Source: Lithodes maja (taxonomy: Eukaryota > Arthropoda > Malacostraca > Decapoda > Lithodidae). Taken from it: DNA of 64,000 nt. The stretch lies in contig JBAKBP010004443.1 of the NCBI GenBank assembly GCA_037953745.1, positions 62,001 to 126,000 on the forward strand, given 5' to 3'. The number at the start of each line of letters is the position of its first letter. Positions within the stretch are counted from its first letter, which is position 1. Under the pieces are notes generated by a model. It was not told the origin of the DNA. It did no database searches and saw only the letters and a list, made by a program, of their open reading frames with translations. A program made the position numbers and the translations under genes. Shown piece by piece: positions 21,836 through 31,340 of the stretch.

Positions 21836-24731
21836 ATGGACAGTACGCCAAATAGTGATTCCGCCGTGTCCGACATCGGGCTTCCTACGACGCCCTTGCT
21901 AGTGCGTCGTGCCTTACCCCGACGCCATCGCCTAAATGTATTATCTCCCGGAGGTATTGAGACGACTTTGAGACTTTATGAGAGAGCTGATGCCAAGCAT
22001 AACATTGATGAAGAAGTCAGTGACGACTCCAGTAATTATAAGTCGAGTGATTATGGCCATGAGAGTGAAAAAGAAGAACAATTCCTGGGATTTGCGAGAG
22101 AACTTAACAGTGATGAGAGTGATGAAGGTGATGTACCAGTTGTTGAGGAAGCTGGTTTACCTGAAGACAGTGAACTTGCGAGACTGAGTGAGTGGGAGAG
22201 TTCAAGGTCACTCACCAAATTTCGCATAAGTGACACGACTCCAAGCCCTTCCCCAGGTAAATCGCCTTTCAAGCTACATTTGTACAAGCAAAAAATACTT
22301 GAGAAGGCGGCCGCGGCAGCTAGGGAACAAGCAAAAATACTTGGTGAGGATGAGGATGAGGCTGTGAGTGAGGGTCAGCGTGGTGACCCTTCTCGACCGC
22401 CATTGTCTCCCTTATCTACCCACGCCACCCAAGATGACCCGGATGCCCCGCATTCTTCCCCACCACCCCCACCATTGCCAAGGGTTGAGGACCCCCCCAC
22501 TTTCGGCCTATTTGCCTCCTAGGTCCCCCGACAGGAGACATACTGTTGCAGAAAAGGGGAAAGGTAGAAAATATACTAAGAAAATTAAGAAAAGTAAGAG
22601 AGTTTTGTTCGAGGCTCCCGCGGCGGCGTCCACCCCGGCCGGCCCCAGCCATACGTCCCCGCAACTTTCCCCACGGTCCTCCCCACCTCTCCCGCCTTCA
22701 ACATGTCTTCCTGCAGAAGTCTTTGAGCTCGCATCACCAATACCTGGGCCTAGTGAAAGTGAATCATTGCTTTCTGTCACTCGTCGCAGGCCAAGGAGCC
22801 CGGGACCTCGGGGGGACACAGCCTCACCTGCCACTCCTTCCCCACCTCGCCCACCCGCACGCCGCCCCCGCATCACTGGTTCCCCGCCAGATTATGTGGG
22901 CGACACTGATGATGAAGGGCACCTCTCTGAAGACTCTGGCCATGATTACATAGGTCCACCGTCAGGGCAAGATGACCACTCTGACGATGAATATATGGAC
23001 ATCGACGACCCTCGACCCCCCCGCTTGGCCCGGCGTCGTGCTGCCCGTCTTGCTGCCCGCCGCCCTGGCCGACGCCCTGGCCGCCCTAGGGCGCGCACCT
23101 CCCGAGTTGGCCGTGGGCGTGCTGGGCCACCAGCTGGAGCTCCTCGTCAGCGTAGACAAGACCCATTCTACGTTTTTCAGTGGCAAGACGTAGTTGATGG
23201 GGATGTATACAACCCTGATGTGCCAGCTTTTGATGAGGTACTGGAGGGTTCAGGCATTACCCCCAATTTTCCTGCAGGCCCCAATGCTCCACCACACAAA
23301 CTATTTGAGGCATTCTTTGATGAGGAGGTGGTAGGCTATGTTGTCAAAGAGACAAATAAGCAGCACCAATACCAGGTCCACTTTTTGGGCAAGGTGACCA
23401 AGGGCCACATGAGGAAGTGGACCCCAGTGACTCATAAAGAATTCATGGTGTTCCTGGCACTCACCATGCTAATGCCTCATGTCAAGAAGCATAGGTTGCC
23501 TGACTATTGGATCACCAATGATCTGATTTCTACCCCTGCCTTCGGGAAATATATGGCTCGCGACCGGTACCTTGATATCCTCGCAGCGCTCCATCTTGTC
23601 ACCAACCTTGACGTCCACCTCCCAGACAAGCTGTGGAAGATTAGGACGTTGTAAGAGATGATACGAGAACGCTTCACCTCCTACTTCAAGCCCTTCCGCA
23701 AGGTCGTCATTGACGAGTCTCTTGTGCTGTTCCGGGGAAAACTCAGCTTCCGGCAGTACATCCCCTCAAAAAGACATCGCTTTGGCATAAAATTCTTTGT
23801 GCTGTGCGACTGCCAAACTGGCTATGTCCTGGACTTCCTGGTCTACAGTGGGAAGGAAGGGGACTTGCTTGTGGACCCCCTCATTGGCTTTGGCGGAGCA
23901 GTGGTGCAAGCCATGATGGACCGCTACTTCCATAAGAATCATGTCCTCTACACGGACAATTATTACACGTCCCCCACTCTCTCACAGTACCTGCATGAGC
24001 GCAAGACGGGGACTGTAGGCACAGTACGAGGGAAAAGGAAGGGCATGCCACCTTTCCCTCCAAAGACCAAAAAAGGTGATGTCTTCAAGAAGAAGTCGGG
24101 GCCCATTCTGGCTATCCACTGGCACGACCAGCGGAAGGTCAACCTCCTGACCACCATCCACAAGGGGGAAATGGTGGAGACTGGCAAGGTGGATCGCCGC
24201 ACCCAGGCCAGGGTGACCAAGCCCGATGCTGTCCTGGACTACAACATCAACATGAGGCTGGTGGACAAGTCCGACATGCAGATAGGCTTCATTGACTGCC
24301 TGCGTACCTCGTGCAGATGGTACAAAAAGTTCTTTCTGCATATGGTGGACATGTCAGTTCTGAATGCCTACAATATATACAGGCTTCGGAATGAGAACCC
24401 ACCCCTGAAGTTCAATAGCCTGCGGAGGTTCCAAAAGCAGGTGTTGACGGAGCTCCTGGAGAAGTATGCTACGCCACAGAGGGCAGTGGCACATCCTGGG
24501 CCCGCCGTTCTCGACTGCTTGCAGTCTGGTCCATACTTGCTTAGGCACAGGCTTGGTTTCCTGCCTCAGAATGCATCAGGAAGAACACAGCAGAAGCGGT
24601 GCCATGTCTGCTACCACAGCAGGGTGAGGCCGAACCCAGGTAAAAAGTCAACCATGGAGTGTGTGGCGTGCAAGGTGGCACTCTGTGCTGTAGAGTGCTT
24701 CTTTGATTACCACTCCAAGCTGGAGTTCTAA
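21836..24731 (+). pseudogene. piggyBac transposase with one frameshift and one internal stop
   Basis: The ATG at 21836 opens an acidic N-terminus (SDDSSNYKSSDYGHESEKEE). The frame is lost at the C-run near 22490-22498, where this copy has seven C and element 1 has six, so one inserted C moves the reading to another frame. That frame then covers a basic AT-hook-like stretch (RRPGRRPGRPRARTSR, about 23058-23105), the start of the DDE_Tnp_1_7-type domain (HKLFEAFF, KGHMRKWTPVTHKEFMVFLA), and meets TAA at 23652-23654. It continues in the same frame: VVIDESLVLFRG (first catalytic Asp 23712), YTDNYYTS (second Asp 23955), MRLVDKSDMQ (third Asp region), then the cysteine-rich tail CHVCYHSRV, CVACKVALC, CFFDYHSKLEF. 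Otherwise full length for a piggyBac transposase with a long acidic N-terminus. Confidence 0.88.
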
Positions 24732-24954
24732 TAATCATACTGAAATTGCCAAATAAAATGACAATATGTACACTATAATTATATATAGGCAAAAAGTGGA
24801 AGAAAACCAATGTATTATAATACAAAAGTCAAGTATTATGAGAAAATTGATACAAATACAATTCCACCATAATATGTGAAAGTGACACATATGTATATAC
24901 CAAGTGACATTCATATGATTAGAACCTATAGAAATATATAAATCAGTGAAAAAA

Positions 24955-25510
24955 GACACAATAAATTGTATATAAAACGTTTACAAATCATATAACTAAG
25001 TGAAAGTGACACAAGACCTAAGATTTGATGGCCAAAGTATAATAAACACCTGTGATAACGAATAATCAGTGCCTAATACAACAATAACCTACCTCAATTA
25101 CTAATAAAATGTACGGTATCGAGTGAAAATGAGCATTATCAGTGACAGTGACACTCTCTAAAGCATATTTGTCAAAGTGAAAGTGACACGAGACCTAATA
25201 GAACATAATATTTGATGGCCAAAGTATAATAAACACCTGTGATAACGAATAATCAGTGCCTAATACAACAATAACCTACCTCAATTACTAATAAAATGTA
25301 CGGTATCGAGTGAAAATGAGCATTATCAGTGACAGTGACACTCTCTAAAGCATATTTGTCAAAGTGAAAGTGACACAAGACCTAATATTTGATGGCCAAA
25401 GTATAATAAACACCTGTGATAACGAATAATCAGTGCCTAATACAACAATAACCTACCTCAATTACTAATAAAATGTACGGTATCGAGTGAAAATTACCAA
25501 TATCAGTGAC
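24955..25510. repeat. Three tandem copies of a 3' noncoding block
   Basis: GATGGCCAAAGTATAATAAA followed by CACCTGTGATAACG occurs near 25028, 25214 and 25390, each with AGTGAAAGTGACAC upstream and TACGGTATCGAGTGAAAAT downstream. Period about 180 bp. One copy exists in piggyBac element 1. Confidence 0.9.
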
Positions 25511-25933
25511 AGTGATACCCTAATAAACATATTTTATATAATTGGCCTCAAAATAACTAGAAAATATCAAATAAACATCACATTCTCAATAGCAAACACT
25601 AAAATCGTCTAAGGGAGATAAATACTTTGGCGCGGCGAGCGGCTAGGTGCGTCGTAGCCATGGCCGGGCCGACGCTTTCGGACGCGGGAGGAATTTACCG
25701 CATAAAAAAGCACTCGTCTTCCCACGCTCACCATTATGCAACCAGAGGGGCTAGAGACCTCTACTCAACGCCATTCGACAGAGGAAGGTTTGTGGAACAT
25801 TATTCTTTTTTATTCACAACATTACATGCCATATTCATTCACTTACAGAGTAGTTAACATAGGCCAAAAATCGTCAAAACCCCCGGTACAGCAGCACAGT
25901 CGCGAGCTATAGCCCCCGGGGCTGGAGGGTTAA

Positions 25934-26060
25934 GTCAAATACGAGAACTTATGATAAACACATCTGTATAACCAATTAAATTAAAGCAAATCATGCAAGG
26001 CTAGACCCTAATCCTAGCCCAAACAAAGTAAACCTAATAAGAACAATGCTTACCTCATTA
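25934..26060. other. Spacer between piggyBac 2 and LINE-B
   Basis: AT-rich host or older repeat sequence; nothing recognised. Confidence 0.4.
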
Positions 26061-26101
26061 TCTTACAGTTTCTTACAGTAGATCCTCTGGAAAAAGGCAA
26101 A

Positions 26102-29100
26102 CTATGCCTGTGTATCCAGCTCAGTACCAGTACTTGCACTGCTGCGGTCGTTCACGGTGTTGGCGGCGGCGGTAGCAGACGCAACATTTTTACTATTCTG
26201 TATTTTTGTTTTATAATCAAACTTCAAATCTTGTCTTCCCCATGCTTTATCAAGATTACTTTCAAACTCCCTTATTGATTCGGAATCGACTACATACTGG
26301 GGCAGTGCGTTCCACTCATTTACCACTCTATCACAAAATGAGTTCTTTGCCTTCTCAAGCCTATTTCTTTCTTTGTAAATTTTCTTAGAGTGTCCTCTCG
26401 TTCTTGTTCCCTCCCGCATCAAGAAGATACCTTCACACACATCCTCATCGTACTTTCCTGACACTATCTTAAAAGTCTCTATCATATCCCCTCTCTTTCT
26501 CCTATATGCCAGTGTCGGAAGCCCCAGTGTCCTCAACCTCTGCTCATAGCCTGCGTTCTTCAACGTTGGTACCAGCTTGCTAGCTCTCCTCTGCACTTTC
26601 TCCACTGCTTCTATATCCTTTACCATATATGGAGCCCACACCTGGTTTGCATATTCCAGGTGCGGCCTAACCAGCGCTGTATATAGATTCCTGAAGATTT
26701 CTTCGTCAAGTGACACAAATGTCCTCCTTATCAGCCCTACAATTCTATTGGCTTTGTTTATCTTTTCCGCTAAATGTTCTGAGAAATTTAACTTATTGTC
26801 TATCACTACTCCTATATCCTTTTCTGCACTCACTTCCTCCATCGCTTCATACATACTGTATCCTACCTTGTCTATCTTGCTGGTCCCAATCCGCATGTAC
26901 TTGCATTTTTTTGGATGAAAAGGCATTAACCAATGCTCAGACCATCCCTTCATGTCCTCCACATCTCCTTGAAGCAAACCCATATCTTCCTTACTCCTCA
27001 CTCTTCTATACAGTTTAGTGTCATCCGCGTACAGGTATACCTCACTTCCATTAGTTATAACTTCAGGCAAGTCGTTGATAAATATAACGAACAGCAGTGG
27101 TCCCAACACAGATCCCTGAGGTACCCCACTTGTAATTTCCCTCCACCCCGAGCCTATTCCATTCACCAATACCCTCTGTCTCCGATCTTTCAGGAAGGCT
27201 TCTATCCATTTCACACATTTCTCCCCTATATTATAGCTTCTAACTTTCTCTATTAACCTTTTATGTGGGACCTTATCGAAGGCCTTCATAAAATCGCAAT
27301 ATACCACGTCTATTACATCACCATCTTCTAGAATTTGCATCCAATCATCTACCACCTTAATTAGCTGTAGTACCGTCGACCTCCCCGGCAAGAATCCGAA
27401 CTGTCTCCCACTGAAAAGTTGGTTTGACTTCATATGATCCATTATTCCTTCTCTAATTACCGTTTCCATTAGTTTACACACAACACTTGTCAAACTGACT
27501 GGTCTATAATTCCCTGGGTCATTTCTCTTTCCCTTCTTAAATATAGCCGTTATGTTCGCCTCTCTCCAGTCCATCGGGATTTGTCCTGTATTAAACGATA
27601 CCTCAAATAACATTTTCAATGGCTCTACTAACATCTCCCCTCCTTCCTTTATGATTCTTGGGTGTATCCCATCCGGTCCCGGTGACTTACTTCTGTTCAT
27701 TTTTTCTATAGCCCTTCTTATTCTAGCATGGGAAAACTCTACTAGTTCTAGTGCCGGCGCCTGTTTGATGGGAATAGTAGGCACTGCATCCTCCGACTCC
27801 ACGGTTAGTACCCCCCCAAAGTATTTCCCCAGCACCTCTGCTTTCTCCTTATCAGTCTCCGCTCTACTCCCATCATTCAACCCCCCCACCAGCTCTGGGA
27901 TCCCTACTCTTCTTGTTAACTTTTCCTGAATGTACTTCCAGAATATTTTTGGATTATCCTTCACATTTCTAGCTATCTCTCTCTCCCTCTCCTTCACCCC
28001 CCTCCTTGTTTCCCACCTTATTTTATTGTTTATTTGTCTACGTTCCAGATCCACTCCCTTAGCCTCTATACTAGACCCCCTGTTCTTTTTTAACAATTTT
28101 AATCTTTCCCACAATCGTTTCTTTCTTCTAATCAATATCCAAAGCTTTCTTTTCATTGGCAATTCTGGGTTAGTTCTTTTCCTCAATTTTGTTTTATCCT
28201 TATATTCCCTTACTGGTACACTTTTGGATACAGCATTCTCCAGTTTGACTCTAATTTTCCTCCACATTCCTTCAGCGTCTTCACCGTTCAAATATTCCCC
28301 CCAGTCAATGTCCAAACACCGTCTCAGCAGCTCATAATCTGCTCTATCATACATATATATTTTTCTATTGCTTCTATTATCCCTCTCCGATTTAATGTTA
28401 CAACTAAAGCTTATACAGGCATGGTCACTACGACCTATAGGGCTATCCACATTAACATGTTCCACTATATCCTCTTCATTGCTAAAAATCAAATCAAGTA
28501 CACTCCCCTGCGTCCCATCTCTATATCTTGTCATCTCTACAATATGTTGCGTTAAAAAACAATCTCTCACTTTCTCTATAAACTTATTTTCCAGGCTACC
28601 CTGTCCCGCTGGAGTAGTACAATTTGCCCAGTTGATCCTTGGCAAATTGAAATCTCCAATCAAAATTTTATATTTGTTCTCTCTATTATCTATCTCCTCC
28701 ATTACTTTCAGTAGGTTATCATCCTCTCCCCTGCTATTATTTGGGCTTCTATATATAGAGGCAATTAGAATTGATCCTTTTACACATTTTACTTCAATAC
28801 ACAAATACTCACAATACTGCTGTCTCATATCCACCTCATTAACCTTGAGCTCTTTTCTTACATAAATAAACAGTCCTCTTCCAACCTCTGCTCTAATAGC
28901 ATTTCTCTCATATAACTCAAAACCCTCCAAACTATATTCCACCAGTTCCCTTTCAATTCTAAAATTTTTTGGTCTTACTTCCTGTAGGGCTATGACATCA
29001 GGTTTTTCCTCTTCATCCTGCATCCTACATATCAGTTCTCTTTTCTTGTCCTGAGTAAACACATCCACATTACTAAACATAATCCTTAATCCATCTACCA

Positions 29101-29290
29101 TTCCTTCAGCAATTACACCATCCCGCTCCTCCAGTCCGTACCCTACTCCCCTGTTAGCACTACTGGGTCTGCCTCTTTGTCTCCTGTCTCTCCCTGTGAC
29201 ACCTCCACCCCGTTCTCCTCCTCCGTCACAACTCTCATCACATTCTCTCCCCTCCCTGATCTCCCCCTCCTTTCTACTCTTATAAACCAC
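26102..29290 (-). CDS. LINE-B ORF2: AP-type endonuclease and reverse transcriptase
   Basis: Intact 1,062-codon frame. The endonuclease begins near residue 67 (LRIMFSNVDVFTQDKKREL), with ALQEVRPK (catalytic Glu), SILIASIYRSPNN, ILIGDFNLPRINW and SDHACISF as conserved blocks. RT: KSPGPDGIHPRIIKEG, NYRPVSLTSVVCKLME, FLPGRSTVLQL, DFMKAFDKVPHKRL, GVPQGSVLGPLLFVIFINDL (about residues 720-740) and LYADDTKLYRRV (about 750). The C-terminal LEYANQVWAPY and RRKRGDMIETFKI blocks follow. Functions in target nicking and target-primed reverse transcription. The start is uncertain: the first 65 residues are low complexity and overlap ORF1, so translation may start inside. Confidence 0.92.
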   Translation of the reverse strand: MVYKSRKEGEIREGRECDESCDGGGERGGGVTGRDRRQRGRPSSANRGVGYGLEERDGVIAEGMVDGLRIMFSNVDVFTQDKKRELICRMQDEEEKPDVIALQEVRPKNFRIERELVEYSLEGFELYERNAIRAEVGRGLFIYVRKELKVNEVDMRQQYCEYLCIEVKCVKGSILIASIYRSPNNSRGEDDNLLKVMEEIDNRENKYKILIGDFNLPRINWANCTTPAGQGSLENKFIEKVRDCFLTQHIVEMTRYRDGTQGSVLDLIFSNEEDIVEHVNVDSPIGRSDHACISFSCNIKSERDNRSNRKIYMYDRADYELLRRCLDIDWGEYLNGEDAEGMWRKIRVKLENAVSKSVPVREYKDKTKLRKRTNPELPMKRKLWILIRRKKRLWERLKLLKKNRGSSIEAKGVDLERRQINNKIRWETRRGVKEREREIARNVKDNPKIFWKYIQEKLTRRVGIPELVGGLNDGSRAETDKEKAEVLGKYFGGVLTVESEDAVPTIPIKQAPALELVEFSHARIRRAIEKMNRSKSPGPDGIHPRIIKEGGEMLVEPLKMLFEVSFNTGQIPMDWREANITAIFKKGKRNDPGNYRPVSLTSVVCKLMETVIREGIMDHMKSNQLFSGRQFGFLPGRSTVLQLIKVVDDWMQILEDGDVIDVVYCDFMKAFDKVPHKRLIEKVRSYNIGEKCVKWIEAFLKDRRQRVLVNGIGSGWREITSGVPQGSVLGPLLFVIFINDLPEVITNGSEVYLYADDTKLYRRVRSKEDMGLLQGDVEDMKGWSEHWLMPFHPKKCKYMRIGTSKIDKVGYSMYEAMEEVSAEKDIGVVIDNKLNFSEHLAEKINKANRIVGLIRRTFVSLDEEIFRNLYTALVRPHLEYANQVWAPYMVKDIEAVEKVQRRASKLVPTLKNAGYEQRLRTLGLPTLAYRRKRGDMIETFKIVSGKYDEDVCEGIFLMREGTRTRGHSKKIYKERNRLEKAKNSFCDRVVNEWNALPQYVVDSESIREFESNLDKAWGRQDLKFDYKTKIQNSKNVASATAAANTVNDRSSASTGTELDTQA

Positions 29291-30234
29291 TTCCTCACTT
29301 TTCCGTCCCTCACTCTCCAGTAAAAATTTCTCTTATCCTCCTCATCCAACTTTCCATTATTTTCATCAGCCTTTTCTTGTAATTCCTTAATTTTTTTCCT
29401 TTGTTCTATACTCAAATCCTTCTTTAGTCTTATGTGTTTCAGTTTATCATTTGTATTTAGCCTCCAACTAAAATTTGTCACAGTCTCCGCCACTACCCTA
29501 GTTTTAAACTGTACCCTTATAGGTCTCATCTCTCCCCTTTTATATCTACCTATCCTACTGATCTCCTCCACCTGCCCTTCCCATCCATATTCGTCCTCAC
29601 CCACACCTTTCAAGACCTCCTTCACTGTCTCCATATCCCTCACTTTTCTCACTCCATTATCATTCATATGAGTCTCTATATCTCCATACAAGATTACACC
29701 CCTATCCCTGTCCATAGCCTCCCTCACGACACTCTCCTTGTTCTTCATGACCCCTACAACTGCACTCTCAAAACTTTTTTTGGTCATATTCATTTCTTCC
29801 TTTTGCTCTTTCATAATATCCTCCAAATCCTTGACTTTTTGTTTACCTACCACCGTCCATGCAGTCGACTCCTTTACTTCCGTAAAACGTCCTTCGTATT
29901 CCTTCAGCTGCTCCTTCAATGCCATATTCTCTGCTCCCAGTTCATCTACCCTTTTCAATACTATCTCTAGGCTCTCATTAACTGCCAGAAAAGGCCTGCA
30001 TTCACTTCCTTCGCTAGTCCTATTCCCTTCCCCATCTATCACACCACACATTACACACAGTGCCTTAACTTTCTCACCAATATCCCCCTTCCATTTCTCC
30101 GTATCACTCATCCACTTTTCCAAATCCTTCACAACAATACTAACCTCTTCTAACTTCTTATCTGTGCTCTTAAATCCCCGAAAACGTTGTAACCTTCCTT
30201 CCGCCTCCGTCATACCCGAAATTCCCTCTGCCAT
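29143..30234 (-). CDS. LINE-B ORF1: coiled-coil / RRM-like RNA-binding protein
   Basis: 363 codons from ATG 30234 (MAEGISGMTEAEG). The N-terminal half is charged and helical with heptad-like Leu/Val spacing (SLEIVLKRVDELGAENMALK). The second half (about residues 175-310) resembles the RRM-like and C-terminal domain of LINE ORF1 proteins: ISRIGRYKRGEMRPIRVQF, IRLKKDLSIEQRKKIKELQE. There is no CCHC knuckle. It likely forms the RNP with element RNA. Overlaps ORF2 by 148 bp in another frame, so ORF2 probably needs re-initiation or an internal start. Confidence 0.8.
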   Translation of the reverse strand: MAEGISGMTEAEGRLQRFRGFKSTDKKLEEVSIVVKDLEKWMSDTEKWKGDIGEKVKALCVMCGVIDGEGNRTSEGSECRPFLAVNESLEIVLKRVDELGAENMALKEQLKEYEGRFTEVKESTAWTVVGKQKVKDLEDIMKEQKEEMNMTKKSFESAVVGVMKNKESVVREAMDRDRGVILYGDIETHMNDNGVRKVRDMETVKEVLKGVGEDEYGWEGQVEEISRIGRYKRGEMRPIRVQFKTRVVAETVTNFSWRLNTNDKLKHIRLKKDLSIEQRKKIKELQEKADENNGKLDEEDKRNFYWRVRDGKVRKWFIRVERRGRSGRGENVMRVVTEEENGVEVSQGETGDKEADPVVLTGE

Positions 30235-30508
30235 GTTTGTTTACAAACTCAACAACTCACAACCCTACCGCTGTCCCGTCACTACACACTCTTATTACAC
30301 TATATATCACCCCTCCACCAACACCAATATATCCTCCAAACCTTCACTAAATCCTTCCTCTTCTTGTTAGCCCCGTATGCACTCGATATCCTTGAATTAA
30401 TTGACTATTCCCATAACATATGCCGGAGCCTCAAACTTGCGTCCGCCTTCCGCCATGGTGCGCCGCCATTCAACATTATGCAACATTGACTCCTTGATAT
30501 TTCAACAG

Positions 30509-30686
30509 GCTCAGGCAAGACACGACATTACAGAGGAGGAGCTCTGATCATCAATTAGACCTACCCCCTCCATACCAAGAGATACCACAACAGGTCCTGT
30601 ACATTATCCCGGACTCCAAGCCCTTGACAGCCCGAGCCAAGCCACCTGTGGGCCCCGGCCCACACCTAACAAACCTGCAATATCAG
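30509..30686 (+). other. Possible spliced leader exon of DIRS element 1
   Basis: Flanked by TTTCAACAG (acceptor-like, ending 30508) and CAG|GTGAGT (donor consensus at 30686/30687), and open in one frame (SSDHQLDLPPPYQEIPQQ). The next acceptor-like tract, CCCCTCTCGTCAG, ends near 30879. A comparable exon-like piece occurs in DIRS element 2 at 36837-36899. Inference only. Confidence 0.35.
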
Positions 30687-30908
30687 GTGAGTCTACGAGT
30701 CAAATCTTTAGACGTTTGTTCTGGTCCACCGGCTAAGATTATTCCCACTAATTACTTAATTTAATTAATTTACAGGGGTAGGCCTACGTACAAAATTTTA
30801 GTTTTTCAGGAAACAAACACAAATTGTCTTCCCTCTCTAAAAGAATCCTTTTGTTTTCTTTTCTCCCCTCTCGTCAGGGCCTACATGCCTACATAGAAGA
30901 AAGCTAAG

Positions 30909-31340
30909 GTGCAACAAACAGAAGTCCTCATCCTGGAAGACGATTTCTCCTTCAGAGGGTTCTCCTCCCCGGAACCCTCACCAGCCTACATGGACAGTAT
31001 CACAGTACATGAAATGGACCCTCCCGAGGACTCAACCCTATGCTCAAGCAGGGATTGCACCACATTATCCCTTACAGCTCATAATCTCTGCTCCTATCAT
31101 GCTAGGTGTATTGATAGGACAAAAGCTAGGTGGAACCCTAAAGTTTGTGACAGGTGTAATTATTACATAGCTAAGTTCCATAACCCACTTTCTACACTAG
31201 CCCCCGACACATGTAAGAATATTCTGAAAGCTGTGTGGCATGCGGTAAAATCGTATATTTCAGGTACATTGAAGAAACACCCAGAAATTGCACCATTCCA
31301 CTCTGGCAGAACCAGACCAAGTAGGGTACAGTACAGTTGA
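30909..31340 (+). pseudogene. DIRS element 1 gag, Cys-rich N-terminal part
   Basis: Open frame with a compact Cys/His-rich region CSSRDCTTLSLTAHNLCSYH ... CDRCNYYIAKFHNP, a zinc-binding-like pattern I associate with decapod DIRS gag. No ATG at the frame start (GTG); it is probably entered by splicing or is a fragment. Overlaps the next frame at 31288-31340, so a frameshift or an intron separates them. Confidence 0.5.

Larger units (their letters stand above)
21639..25933 (+). mobile_element. piggyBac-like element 2 (4.3 kb, transposase-bearing)
   Basis: TTAA at 21639-21642 and 25930-25933. The ends CCCCTCCAACCCGG and CCCCGGGGCTGGAGGG are an imperfect inverted repeat related to element 1. It carries one transposase gene with two disabling changes and, downstream, a triplicated noncoding block. 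Near the right end TTTGGCGCGGCGAG resembles GTTTTGCGCGACGAG of element 1. Confidence 0.9.
26061..30480 (-). mobile_element. LINE-B, apparently full-length two-ORF non-LTR retrotransposon
   Basis: On the minus strand. The 3' end consists of two copies of ACTGTAAGA in element orientation, directly before unrelated DNA, with no poly-A; a short tandem-repeat terminus of this sort fits the CR1 group. ORF1 and ORF2 overlap by 148 bp. The 5' limit is estimated (30235 to about 30500 would be 5' UTR). A second copy, broken up by other elements, lies at 52720-59700. Confidence 0.88.

Noticed and set aside
24955..25510. CRISPR-like or regularly spaced repeat array
   Set aside because: Units are about 180 bp with almost no variable spacer, in a eukaryotic transposon; a plain tandem triplication.
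26577..30370. Plus-strand open frames opposite LINE-B
   Set aside because: Antisense shadows of LINE-B ORF1 and ORF2; Ser/Leu/Pro-rich with no motifs.
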